A stretch of DNA of 64,000 bases from Cyathus striatus. Its lineage: Eukaryota; Basidiomycota; Agaricomycetes; Agaricales; Nidulariaceae. The stretch lies in the NCBI GenBank assembly GCA_025738555.1, contig JAOVFP010000023.1, positions 930,001 through 994,000 on the forward strand, given 5' to 3'. A program made the position numbers and the translations under genes. Of this stretch, positions 34,603-45,552 are shown one piece after another. Position 1 is the first letter of the stretch, and each line of letters begins with the position of its first letter. The notes under the pieces are model-generated. The model saw only the letters and a program-made list of their open reading frames with translations, did not search any database and was not told the DNA's origin.

Positions 34603-36394
34603 CTAGCGTGTTACAAACCATGTTATGGCTACAAAAAGTCCTACAGGAAACATGGAAACATCCCTAATATCACGTAGAAAATCGCCCACTATTGTACGCT
34701 TTCCAGATGGTCGAGAGAAACAAGAACGTATCCACCCAAATATACGCGTGTATATGTATCGTAGAGCGCCTGGGCGTTCTCGTGTTTTTGAAGGAGATGT
34801 AACGCTGGGAAGCAGTACATCAGAGTCATTGATATCTTCTGTGTTGAGCTGTAGCCTAATGTGCAATCGACGTGATGAGAAGCGGCTCGACCGTCGTTCT
34901 TCGCGAGCGCCAGCAGAGAAAAGAGCTGCGTTTCGTCGGACTCCAAGTGTATTCGAGATGAAAAGAATCAGCAGGGAAACTATTAGCAATGGAATATATA
35001 TCTTCAAATATATCCCTATTTGATCGGGCATAAAACATGGTGTGTCCGCGAACGTTGACGGTACAACTCGCCGTTCGGTGAGCTCAGCCGGTGCAAGAGA
35101 CAGTAACTGAAAACCAGGTCGACGAATCCCCATTGCCATAGATATGGACTTGATGGATACTTCACGAACGATACGGACAGGCCCCTCCCCTTTGCTAGAG
35201 TATTTGTGACGATATTCACAATAGTCGTGATCGTCTCCACTAGTAAAACAGTTTAGTACTTCCAGCGTAGATAGGACCCAAGTAAAGATATATACCTAAA
35301 TACAACTGACGGTTGAATTGTCTCCAAGATAAGTTGTGTTGTACTTTTTCCCAGTGTGTTTTGGTAGCCGATACCTACACCTGGGCGGATTGTGCCCTTT
35401 TCGCGAAGTGGGCCACAGCTAGATCCGTCAGGACGATATAGCGGAATATGAGTTAACAAAACAACGGGATCTCTTTTCCCTTCCTTTTCTGCCAAAGCAT
35501 CCGTTTCTATCCAGTGCCTATTAGACTAAACCTTGAATGGTAGTCTTGATAACCTTACCGGTCGCAAAGTCATGGACAAATTGTAGAGAACCACCTGGTA
35601 TAGGTTTCCATTCTTTATAGCTAACACCAGCCCCGGAACGCTTATAATCTTCTTCGACAAGGTTGGGAGCGTCTAATAGCACAAGAGTGTGGTTTGCTAT
35701 GGATACCGCCGTATTGAAGTCTCCAAAATGAGATAAATAGCGATATCGAGCAGTGGTTGAAGATTGGGCAGTGCGGCCAAGTCTAGTCCAAACAGGCAGT
35801 CAGTACCAGAAGAACATTAAAGCTAAGTGGACAGTACCCAGTGTCATGATTGCCAGGAATGAATAATTGTGGAATATCCGAGTCTTGCGGGAATATGTTC
35901 CTGAAGCGTGCATGATACTGTTCATACCTAAAAGCTAGTCAGCTTGTAAAATAAATGACAGGTTCATCATCCTACTCATCGTCCGGAATGTCAGAGCGGC
36001 CACCATCCATCATGTCACCCAGAAATACAACAGCATCTGGTTCCTTCCTTATTGCCATCCTCCAACTCTTCCTCAAATTTAGGTCAGTCACCAAACGTGA
36101 TAAATACGTTGCGAAGGCAGGACGGCCGGGATACGATCGTTCATCGAGGATTTGGGGGTCTGCAACCAGAAGGATATGGTACGGAAGTTCATCTTGGGTG
36201 GTGGGTGCTTCCTAGCATAGTCTTTAGTACGTTGTACGGCATTGCTATTCGCGACGTACCAGTTTGCTGAACTCTGAATCTGGCCAGTTGCATTTCCATG
36301 CGCTATGGTAGAAGATTCCAATTTCGCACCAGAACGTGAGGAATACCCAGAAGATTCTGAGAAGGTTCAGAACGGAAGGACACCTAGCAGCCAT
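34603..36394 (-). CDS. Ted1/Cdc1-type ER metallophosphoesterase
   Basis: Exons 36260-36394, 35976-36211, 35838-35927, 35559-35782, 35296-35506 and 34603-35239 join in frame to 510 residues. All metallophosphoesterase motifs are present in order: VADPQ, FLGDMMDGG (GDxxD), PGNHDTG, LTHIPL and SGDDHDYC. There is one N-terminal membrane segment and two more near the C-terminus (IYIPLLIVSLLILFISN, then VGLFVAITWFV), as in Ted1, Cdc1 and animal PGAP5. These ER/Golgi Mn-dependent enzymes remove an ethanolamine-phosphate from GPI glycans during GPI-protein export. The acceptor of the fourth intron is the AG just before AAACGGATG; nearer AGs break the frame. A diverged paralogue lies at 49159-51287. 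Confidence 0.92.
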
Positions 36395-36796
36395 GCATGA
36401 GAAGGCAGGGGAAAGCTATACAAAGAGCGTCGGACAACTGGTACAAGGAAAGGAAAGGAAAGGGGAGAGAAAGATGGCGCTGCCACGGTGGAAGAAGTGG
36501 GCGAAGAAAAGACAAGCGCTAACAAAACTGAATGCAAAGTCTAATTGAATTTCGCCAAAACACGCTCCCATTCCACGCGTCGACTCGGATTTCAACTTGG
36601 CACGCTCTTCACATTTGCTTCACATTACTTACGCTACACTTAAGTTACATTGCTTTAACGATCCGCTAACTTCAACATATCATGTTAGTATGCGTTATTT
36701 AAATCCCACGAGCAATAGCTTAAATATATTCTATTGCAATTGAAGTGGATGTATGCGGAAAGTGGTACAGATGAAGTCCCTTCTCAATATTCAATA
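36395..36796. other. Short intergenic region
   Basis: 5' flank of the phosphoesterase gene and 3' flank of the small complex I gene. Only shadow ORFs seen. Confidence 0.45.
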
Positions 36797-37168
36797 TCAG
36801 TGGTGGCTGTCAGCATGGCCGTGTCCATGACTGTGATCGCTGTCAAATCCATGGTTGCCCTACATGTTGTGTTAGCACACCACATACATCTGCATTCTAA
36901 AGAAAGTAACTCACTAGAAGCTTAGCTCCGTCTTTTCTGAGGGTCGAAGACAAAAGCATCAGCGCAACGCTGCATGAGAATAGGGAAAACGGAATGCACC
37001 TTGCCCGGTAGAATATGAAGAACCACATAGTGGCTCCGAGTGCCTTTGCAAGGAATGTGTGCTTAGCACCCGGTAGGTGGGGATGAAAACCTGCTGCTAG
37101 ATAATTGAGGAAATATTGAGCACGATAGGAAAGACGGAGGACAAGGGCTTACAATGTCCTCCGGCCAT
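36797..37168 (-). CDS. Small mitochondrial protein, complex I NDUFB2-like
   Basis: Four tiny exons (37153-37168, 37000-37090 or -37096, 36915-36936, 36797-36859) give 63 or 65 residues; both acceptors keep frame. The protein starts MAGGH, then reads FHPHLPGAKHTFLAKALGA and TMWFFIFYRARKDGAKLL, a single membrane helix followed by a basic segment, and ends in a His/Asp-rich tail (DSDHSHGHGHADSHH). This matches the size and layout of the AGGG/NDUFB2 accessory subunit of NADH:ubiquinone oxidoreductase in the mitochondrial inner membrane. The match is by pattern, so another small inner-membrane protein is possible. Its start lies 171 bp from the divergent gene at 37340. Confidence 0.7.
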
Positions 37169-37339
37169 GAACGTGAGTGTCGGGAACTATGTTTGTGGCT
37201 GTTTAGCGTGAGCCGCACGTCTCTTCGCCGTGGCCCGTCGCGTCTCGATTTTCCCACCACCTGAGCTTATTCCTCGCTCCAGCTTTCTGTCCCGGTTCTT
37301 CTGGCATTCTTCGTTTTCTCTTGTAATCCATCCACTAAA

Positions 37340-40300
37340 ATGGAGGCTGGTGTCAAGAGAAAGCGCGAGCCTGACCATCCCCGCATTACATATCACGCTC
37401 CCGGAAGGACGTTCGACCGTTTGTTTAAAGGTATATACCGCGTCCTCATGCTTAGCAAGTGTTTGATTTTTGTCAGAGGAGTCGCTGCGTGATTTGAAGG
37501 ACGTTGTCAGGAAGAAGCTGCATGTTTCGTCGAGCAACGATATCAAACTTGTTCAGCTACGTGGGAATACCGAGATAGACTTAGAAGATGGTACGCGTAT
37601 CGCGTATTGCTCAGGATGAAATTACGACCGCTCTATTCTGCAGATGATGACTTCGATGCCTTTTTTTCTGCTGCACATCATACATCGATCTTGAATGTTC
37701 GCGTCATAGTGGCTAAAGGACCACAATCAGAACCTTCAGCGGTATCCATAGAGAATGTCAGTCTTCGCGCACTAAGTATATCATTGACCCTTATTGTCTT
37801 CATCAGTCCACGGTGGGGGACAGTGGCCGGAATAAAGAACTGCCAAAGAGCGTTGTCTCCGAAAGTCAAGATGAGCTAGGCAATCCGGGTGCAACTGTTA
37901 GTTCTTCATTCGCAACTCTGTTCACCGCTAACTTTCATAAAGGAGAAGAAACGAAAAGAGAAAGAGAACCAATCCGAGTCTATGCCACATTCGCAAGCCG
38001 AGTCAGAGCACGAAAATAGGGTAGAAGAAACTGTATCGACATCCTCCAAAGATGTAGAACCCCCGGCTAAGAAGCGCAGAGTATCTTTTGCCGCCGGCGA
38101 CAGCGAGTCAAAGAAAAGACGCAAGAAGGGAGAAGACAAGGACAGCACTACTTCTGAGCAAGGTGCTACAGTATTGCCTGCATTATCCGACCAAGACTCC
38201 AGTTCACGACCAGAATCCCTTCAAGATATTGCTGGAAAAGACGCTGCTATTACTTCACTTGCTCCTGATACAGAACAGAATAAAAAGCGAAAACAGACTG
38301 ATGTCAATATGTCTGTCCCTGAGAAGCTAGGACCCACTACTTCGAGCGAACGGGCTTTGAAGCCGAAACGCAAAAAACGGCGAAAAGCTGGGACTGATAC
38401 AGATGAAGATCAGAGCAATTCCGCTCCAGCTCCTACTGAAGCTTCAACGACAGAATCTAGCAACCCGCTGAAACAAGCTGGTACCATCGAGAAACCTCAG
38501 CCTAAGCAGAAGAAGGGGGTTACTGATGCGAATAAACCCAGCACTTTCGAAGCTCAGCTGGCTAGCGCGGTAGTTGAGGCTTCGGGTATGATAATTTTCT
38601 CACTGATCAGTATGTATATTTGATCTTCAGCTAGGCGGAATAAAGACCCAGAAGCTCAAGAAGAATAAAGTAAATGCAGCTGCTAGTGAGGTTTCATCAG
38701 AGGTTACTCTCGCTGCTACTTCCACTGCTCCCAACGGTATGTATCCCTTGTCCCCAGCTACTTACGGCTATCGCTGACTGAAACAGTGCGGGAGGAGTCT
38801 CTGACTGTTTCTCCGGAGGTAGATTCTACAGAAGGTATTTTTGTAATTAATTTGACGTTGCTGGTGCCGATTAACTAACGTGCCGCAGGTAAAGAGGTAA
38901 CGAAGACAAAGGCTAGAAAGGGTAAGAAAGCCAAAGAAGTAAACCGGATGGAGAAAGAAACAGGTGTGTCAAAATACAACAGGTTCTTCATGATCTAACT
39001 GGATGTCACTAGCGAGTGCTCAGCGTCGAGCAGCATTACCCCAAACAATCCTTGCTAGCGTCGTGTCTTCACTCCTCAAAGCTAAAAAAGGAGCCGCTGG
39101 ATCGAAGTCAAGTGCTCCCCAGCAAACGAAAAACCAAGACTCTCCTTCTAACTCTCCTAATACCCCTACACCTATACCGAACGCTACACCGAAAACTACT
39201 ACGAAGTCTTCCAGAAGTACCAAAACATGTCCTCTTTGCCTTCAAATACCCTTCCATGTGCGAAGCAAGTGTCCAGTAACCGTTGGTGACGTTGAAGCAA
39301 TCAAAAGTCGACTGTCAGAATTGCAGGGCGCTACATCTGGTGATGGTGAACACCGGATGCAGATAATAAGCAAACTTCAAAGCATCGTTGATAGCAAATC
39401 AAAAGAGGGGAAAACCAACAATGTGAATGGCATAGTTGTCTCTTCCTCCTCTCCTGCTACCCCTTCGTCCAATCACTCTGCGACTGACGTTGTACCCACT
39501 GTTGTAGGAGCCAAAAAGAAAGTAAACGGATCCTCTGACGCAAGGGCATGTGGTGGAGAGGAGAGTAGTTATTCTTCGAATTCTGAATCAGGGGCAAAGC
39601 GAAGAAAATTATCATATCCCGTTGTCGATTTGTTGATACCCGAAGTGGATGTTTCTAGGTATTCAGAAAAAGAACTTGAGGAATTAATATATGGTCCCAA
39701 CCGTTCCATCTCGGCGGCCAATATACCCTTACCGGATAGCAGTGATGAGGAGGAAAGCGAGAAAAGCCAAGGAGTTCTCGAAGAAGAAGAAGAAAAAGAA
39801 GGATACTCTAGAAAATATGGTCGTCGTACTCGCTATACACACGATTCTTCGAGCGAGGAAAATGATGAGGACCAAGCTGAAGCGAGTGAAGGAATGGACA
39901 GTTAATAGATTCAAACCCACCTGTGGTCCAACGGGTAACAGATGTGGAAGGACAAGGGGATCTAGAACAAGAGTATGATGAATACTCTAAAAAATATGGT
40001 CGCCATGCACGCTACACTAGCGATTCTTCTAACGAGGATGGGAACGACGAGGGTGAAGCTCAAATGAGTAAAGGAGATGGACAGGCAATCGACTCAAAGC
40101 CACCTGTGGTTCAACGAGCAACAGATTCGATTCTCTCTCAATCGCCTATAGAAGAAGATCTCACTTTCGGTGAGGTTAATGGCCTTGGGTCCTCAGTGGA
40201 AGTTAATAAAAGCGGAGACATTGCATTCAGCGATGCTCTTGCACAAGATAATGCTGTCTTCCACCTAGGTGATAGCTCTAATTCTACATCCCGATCAACC

Positions 40301-41580
40301 TCAATTGTAGTGGAAAGTCTTGACAATGAAATTACTACGACGGACTCGGGAGAAGCTAGTAATAGCCTTTCTATTAATGTGGGCGCTGCGGATCCTTTAG
40401 AAACACGAAGTGGAGATGCAGCTCGTTCTGAGACCATCAGACATGAATCCATAGAACCACCAGATAGTCCTGAGAACCCACCAACGAGTCCAATCGAATC
40501 TCCTGGTACTGATATAATCACTCCGGCACCGAAGGAGTCTACACCAAAGCCTGAGATGATGCGGCGATTGGCAAGTCTCGGGAAGCGCTCCATGCGAATG
40601 ACTCCTATTTTCCGCCCTTCTCTCAGGTCTACGCAAAAAGAAGATGTAGTAACGGAGGAAACAGAGATGCCAGGTCCCCGGCGATCTATTCGAACAGCGG
40701 CACGAAATGCCAGTCAGAGTCAGCCAGTCGCTCCCCTTGCGTCACAACGATCTAAGCGTAGCCTCAGAGGAAAGGATCCCGCCGTGGAACTGCCAGCCGA
40801 CAATGTCGATATATCTAAATCGCCCAAAGGACCTCAAGCGTCATCTGCATGGTTAGAGCTCCGACAAAGCAAGTGGTGGACGTGAAGGGGACTATAATCA
40901 AGATGCCAGGAAAGACGAGGGCGGCAGTTGCTGAACCTGTAGCTGAAGAAATTGATACAGAATTGCGGGCTAATAATGCTGCAGAAGCTGAACGAGCAAG
41001 ATGGGAAACACTCAAACAGTCTCAGTCCTCAGAGGCAGAAGCAGATGTCACTGTCATGATTGACGAACTTCACTCTAGTCCGAGCTCTACACCTGCACAA
41101 CTGCGACGAACGCTGAGAAAAAATATGAAAGGATCGGAATCGCTTTCTTCAACACAATCCGTCCCGGAAGATGACGAATCACAAGATAACCCTTTATTCT
41201 TATCTTCTGAAAGTCTCATTCCTTTCCCATACTCGCAACCCGCCGATCTCGAACGTGCTGGGAGGCGCATGAATGATTCAGCTTCACCAAACGAGTCTGA
41301 AGATGAGGAGGAAGTAGAAGCTGAAATTACAAAGAGCCGGCCAACTGGATCGCAGTATAGGCGTTTGACGGACATCGCTAGCCAAGGCACACTGTTTCGC
41401 AGACCGAATATGGCCCCGACCAACTTCACAACGACGAAGGATGAAATCGCGGAGTTGTACGGTGGTATTAGACATGAAAGCGAGAATTCCGAAGAATCCG
41501 ATTCAGGGTCTGAATCAGACAGCGGAAAAGAGCCTTCGCATATACCCAAGTCACGGAGAGCCGGTGCTGCGACCAAGTAG
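37340..41580 (+). CDS. Long nuclear repetitive protein with CCHC-like knuckle
   Basis: I do not recognise a family. Early exons (37340-37430, 37477-37590, 37644-37756, 37807-37896, 37943-38585, 38635-38736, 38787-38834, 38889-38963, then from 39013) join cleanly. The first ~95 residues look like a ubiquitin/PB1-type fold (ITYHAPGRTFDRLFKEESL, then SNDIKLVQLRGNTEIDLEDD). Next come Lys-rich nuclear-localisation clusters (AKKRRVSF, KPKRKKRRK), and a CCHC-like knuckle CPLCLQIPFHVRSKC near 39230. An acidic SRKYGRRTRYTHDSSSE unit is repeated. Two places need a choice: 39901-39965 must be an intron or a frameshift, and near 40850 a frame change needs a 68-nt intron (40854-40921) or an indel. The C-terminus is Ser/Glu-rich and ends at 41580. 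A chromatin or rRNA-related role is only a guess. Confidence 0.72.
39804..40165 (+). repeat. Internal tandem duplication, two units of about 180 nt
   Basis: Unit 1 (from 39804) and unit 2 (from 39983) both encode a YS(R/K)KYGR...RYT.DSS block followed by an IDS(N/K)PPVVQR block. The IDSNPPVVQR part of unit 1 is out of frame by one base relative to its first part. Confidence 0.75.
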
Positions 41581-41991
41581 TAAATTTTGGAGTGACGATG
41601 CAGTGTACATAGCAGTAATATTGTAGGCCCCTTTCTAATTGCGTTATTGTAACATGGAGTATGTTGTACATAAGTAGTATTATTGAATGAGTCAAGTGGT
41701 TATATTACGTCATCAAGCGAATGATCGTGAGAAGTGATGAAAATTTTGATACAAAATGGCAGTGAGCTCTGGTCTGCTCCTCACTCCTCTTCCCAGCTAC
41801 CTCGCCGTCGCTGCTTCCAGCTCCTCCTGCAACTCGGAGTCCTTCCTCCTGGTTCATGCTCTTCACTCAGAATACCAGAGACGAGTATGTCTTTACTATT
41901 CACAATTATTTATTATTTTCTAAAAACCATTTCAGCTATCTTAGTGACCTCGTATTCTCTTTGTTGCCCTTTTAAATAACTATCCTCAACA
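41581..41991. other. CPA1 promoter and leader
   Basis: This is the 3' flank of the repetitive gene and the CPA1 5' leader, including the attenuator-like uORF. Another ATG at 41756 opens a different, longer frame; it may lie upstream of the transcript start. Confidence 0.5.
41856..41975 (+). promoter_or_regulatory. Spliced uORF of CPA1, arginine-attenuator-peptide-like
   Basis: An ATG at 41856 opens a short frame that reads on through a 51-nt GT-AG intron (41885-41935) and stops at 41973-41975, 16 nt before the CPA1 ATG. The 22-residue peptide has FT near the start and a core DDYLSDLVF. The fungal arginine attenuator peptide encoded upstream of Neurospora arg-2 and yeast CPA1 has the core QDY(L/I)SDH(L/I)W, and it stalls ribosomes at its stop codon when arginine is high. 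The same place, similar length (24-25 in those fungi) and shared DYLSD core support a divergent version. The His and Trp of the known core are replaced here. Confidence 0.65.
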
Positions 41992-43465
41992 ATGTTCGCC
42001 CGATACATTATCCGAGTTCCCCACTTGTCAAGGGGTCTCGCAACTCATGCTGGATCGCTCTCTTCGATCCCTGCTGCTCTTCATCTGAAAAGCGGTCAGT
42101 CTTTCAGAGGTCAGTCGTTTGGTGCTTCCAAGAGTATTTTTGGGGAGACAGTCTTCTCGACTTCCATCACGTCATGTGAGTCTTTTCTGTGTCTATTATA
42201 CTCCATGCACTCAGATTGCATATAGATACCGAGTCTATGACCGATCCATCTTACCGCGGTCAGATACTTGTTTTCACCACGCCTCTCATCGGTAACTACG
42301 GAGTTCCCAGGAATGAGGCCCCATACGACTCTAAGGATGTTGGAGTCATTCTGGAATCTCAAAATGTCCAATGCGCAGCTGTCATCGTAGGAGATGTAGC
42401 TGAGAGGTTTTCTCATTATACTGCCGTGGAATCACTTCATTCCTGGTGCAAACGCAATAATGTTCCTGGCATTACCGGTGTTGATACTCGTGCCATTACC
42501 CGTCTATTGCGTGACCAAGGTACCACATTAGGTCGTGTTGCTGTTGGAGAGGACGCGTCCCTTCCTGCCCCTAGTGCTGAGGAATATTGGGATCCGTCAG
42601 CCGAGAACCTTGTCGATCAAGTCTCTACTAAGGTTCCTTATCAGCTCAATCCTTCTGGCTCTGTCAAGATCGCAGTTCTTGATTTCGGTGCTAAAGCTAA
42701 TATATTGCGTTCACTCGTCCGTCGAAACGCTGCAGTCACCGTTCTGCCATGGAATTATGACTTCAATGCCATCAGAGATGAATTTGATGGCCTTTTCCTG
42801 ACCAATGGACCTGGCGATCCAGCGCATTGCATGGAGGCTGCTCTCAAGTTACGTCGCACTCTTCAGGAGTGGAATAGGCCGATATTTGGTATTTGTATGG
42901 GACATCAAGTTATTGGCATGGCTGCCGGTTTGGATGCATATCGCATGACATTCGGTAACCGAGGACATAATCAACCGGTGCTTGCTCTTGCTTCCTCTGG
43001 ATCCATCAAGGCTGGGAGAGTATACGTTACAAGGTGAGATGTTCTGTTATTTACTTCAGAAGATTGACGTCTAATCGTTTGAACTTAGCCAAAACCATCA
43101 ATATGCTCTCAAGCTTCAAGATCCATTCCCTGCCGGCTGGGAGCCATTCTTCATTAACTGCAATGATTCTTCGTTGAAGGTATAAAGTCTACTGCCGAGT
43201 CCGGTAAGAAAGTTTGGGGTGTTCAGTTCCACCCTGAAAGCGCCGGTGGCCCTCTTGATACGATCGAGGTGGGTTCAATCTTTATTTCGGTTATGATTTA
43301 CTAGATGATTGATATGTCTTGTAGATGTTTACAGACTTCGTCGCCGAATGTCAGGCACATAAGCTTGCATTGCATTCTAACGGAAATTCGTCGATGACTA
43401 CTACACAATGCGTTCCTCTGGATATTCCTGTCAGAATTGCACCTAAGGTCGCAGTTGCGGCTTAA
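41992..43465 (+). CDS. CPA1: Carbamoyl-phosphate synthase, arginine-specific small chain, with an apparent 1-nt deletion
   Basis: Exons 41992-42175, 42226-43033, 43089-43268 and 43325-43465 encode the glutaminase subunit that passes ammonia from glutamine to the large chain for arginine synthesis. Motifs include TNGPGDP, the class I amidotransferase nucleophile in FGICMGHQVIG, VTSQNHQYAL and the catalytic VQFHPES. The N-terminus is basic and Ser/Arg-rich, fitting a mitochondrial presequence. Exon 3 is one base short: near 43178 the codons for CNDSS run into TTGAAGG, and the conserved (E)GIKSTAESGKKVWGVQF follows in the next frame. No sensible intron repairs it. Upstream lies an attenuator-like uORF, so arginine control of translation is likely. 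Confidence 0.95.
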
Positions 43466-43734
43466 CGTACCAGCACTATGATTCCTACCTTTCCCTTTAG
43501 TTGTTGTATTATATGATGTATTGTTGCGTTGGATAATCAAAAATTTAGATCTACTTTCTTCGGTGGGGTGAGTGAACATTGGTATGAATTTATTACCATA
43601 AATGGCAGGCATGATGCGGTACTACGAATCGGAATTTAGTGATATCCTGTGATATCAAGGTTACGTTCACATTGCCTTCAGTGTCTGTAACGTATCCACT
43701 TATCAACGACTGGTTCTGCTGAACGATATTACTC

Positions 43735-45296
43735 ATGAATTTCTTGGATACCTACGATATCACACCTGAATCTACGCCCGAGTCTCAGAACCAACAACAG
43801 ACTCTAAGCGAGGAAGTCAATCAGGTCGTTGGGCAGTTAGGACGGTTCTGGGGAGGCTTCAGAAAACAGGCAAGGAATTTTCGTAAATCTTCGACCTGAT
43901 TACTCATGTGCGACCTCAGAGTCAAACTGCTTTTCAGGCGGCTAAGAAAGACTTGGGAGAAGTAGTCGTGCAGGCACAGAAGGAAATCAGTAAATTGGCT
44001 GTGGTGGGCGAGGCTTCACAATCTTCGTCAAGGCAGTCACAGCCCACCGAAACAACCTCAGATACGCCTTCTAATGATACAACTTCTCCAGCTGATTCTA
44101 CTACTACTTTAAGAGGAGAGGATTCTACCCTGACGCCCTCCCAGAATCTTCTTTCTCGTCTCCAGTCCGCTTTGCCACCTAACATCGTGTCGACCGTCAA
44201 TAGTCATCTTCCTGAATCTTTGAAACACGCTTCTGATAACATTGACATTTCTCAGCTACGAAGTACTCTTCTTACTGAGTTCCAGCGCGTACAAGGGGTC
44301 ACACGAGCGCAAGCAGAGGAGTATGTCCACAAGAGTGAATCGTTTCTTCGGGATGCCATAAAGGAAGCGAATGAGGTATTGCGGGAAGCGGTGAAGGTGA
44401 TTCCTCCAGGTGACGCAGCGGATAACGAGTCACCCGGTGGTCTTGTCTGGGATGGGACGGATGTGTGGATGGTACCATCTGAAACGGGGGGCGCAGGAAA
44501 AGGAAAGGCTAGTGAGTCTTCTGGGGAAAATCAACGCGCAGTAGCTACTCGTGCAGAAGCTCTACTACGACGCTTGAAGACTGATCCATTGATTATTCGC
44601 CACGATCCTGAGGGAGATGCAGCTTCAAAACAGTTGTACACCAACTTCCTTGCTGAAGAGATTGACTCCCAGGAAGGAGGTATTGAAGGAGATACATGGG
44701 AAGCAAGAATATTAGAAGTGTTGGAAGATAGTGATGATGGTCAGGCATTGAAAAATCTCGAACAATCACTGGGTAAGGTACATTTCTAACATACAGGAAG
44801 CGTCTAACAATTTACTTATAGTACCTTCTGAAATGACAAAAGCTACATTTTGGTGCCGCTTCTTCTTCCGCAAACATCAAATTCGTCAGGAGGAAAAGAA
44901 AAGACAGGCACTCCTATCTCAGAGTAGGCCACACCGTCTACGTATGTCCGAATTTTGATTAAATGATATTTAGCAGCTGCAGAGAGTGAGGAAGATTTCA
45001 GTTGGGAAGATGAAGAAGAGTCCTCTTATCCGCAAGTAAAATCAGATACTAAAGTGAGTGATTTATTACATTGGCACGCCTTGCATACATACATACTTTC
45101 GTTTAAGACAACCAAGGAAACAGAGCAGAATTTAGCTCCGCCCTCTCAGAAAATCGGCAGTGCGAGTCCGAGCACTAGAGTAAGCAGCGAAGATAGCTTT
45201 GACGTCGTCTCTTCCAACGTCAGTGTTGCTGGTGATTCCAAGACACCGAGTGTACCGAAAGGAGACTCTTCTGATGCTGACAGCGATTGGGAGTAA
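43735..45296 (+). CDS. BSD-domain protein (Dos2-like)
   Basis: Exons 43735-43869, 43920-44772, 44822-44923, 44974-45053 and 45108-45296 join in frame to 452 residues. The N-terminus resembles other BSD-domain proteins (QVVGQLGRFWGGFRKQSQTA, then an amphipathic helix AKKDLGEVVVQAQKEI). The BSD domain lies at about residues 260-360: LYTNFLAEEID, TWEARILEVL and EMTKATFWCRFFFRKHQI with the typical aromatic pair. The tail is acidic and ends SDADSDWE. BSD proteins of this type (yeast Dos2, animal BSDC1) are poorly understood. The first intron (43870-43919) has a GC donor, CAG/GCAAGG; the nearest GT would break frame. Confidence 0.87.
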
Positions 45297-45552
45297 GTTG
45301 AAAGTTTAGTGGAGCATATGCAGTCTTTTCCCTTGTTGATAATTTATAATAATGTACATACCAGTAGTTGTAATGATAGTTTTCTTATTGCTCGTTGCCA
45401 TACTGGTCGCTGCATCAAAAGACTTCACACTACTGTACTTGATCTAGTGTCTGCATAACAATCATGGACCGTTGAATAAAAATATCACTTCCATTTGTCA
45501 ACATTCTTGTTTGCTCGTAATAGTACATGGATAAAATGTTGAAACATATGAT

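Noticed and set aside
35500..35560. Apparent frame break in the Ted1/Cdc1-type gene
   Set aside because: The acceptor just before AAACGGATG (intron 35507-35558) keeps frame and leaves a good branch site.
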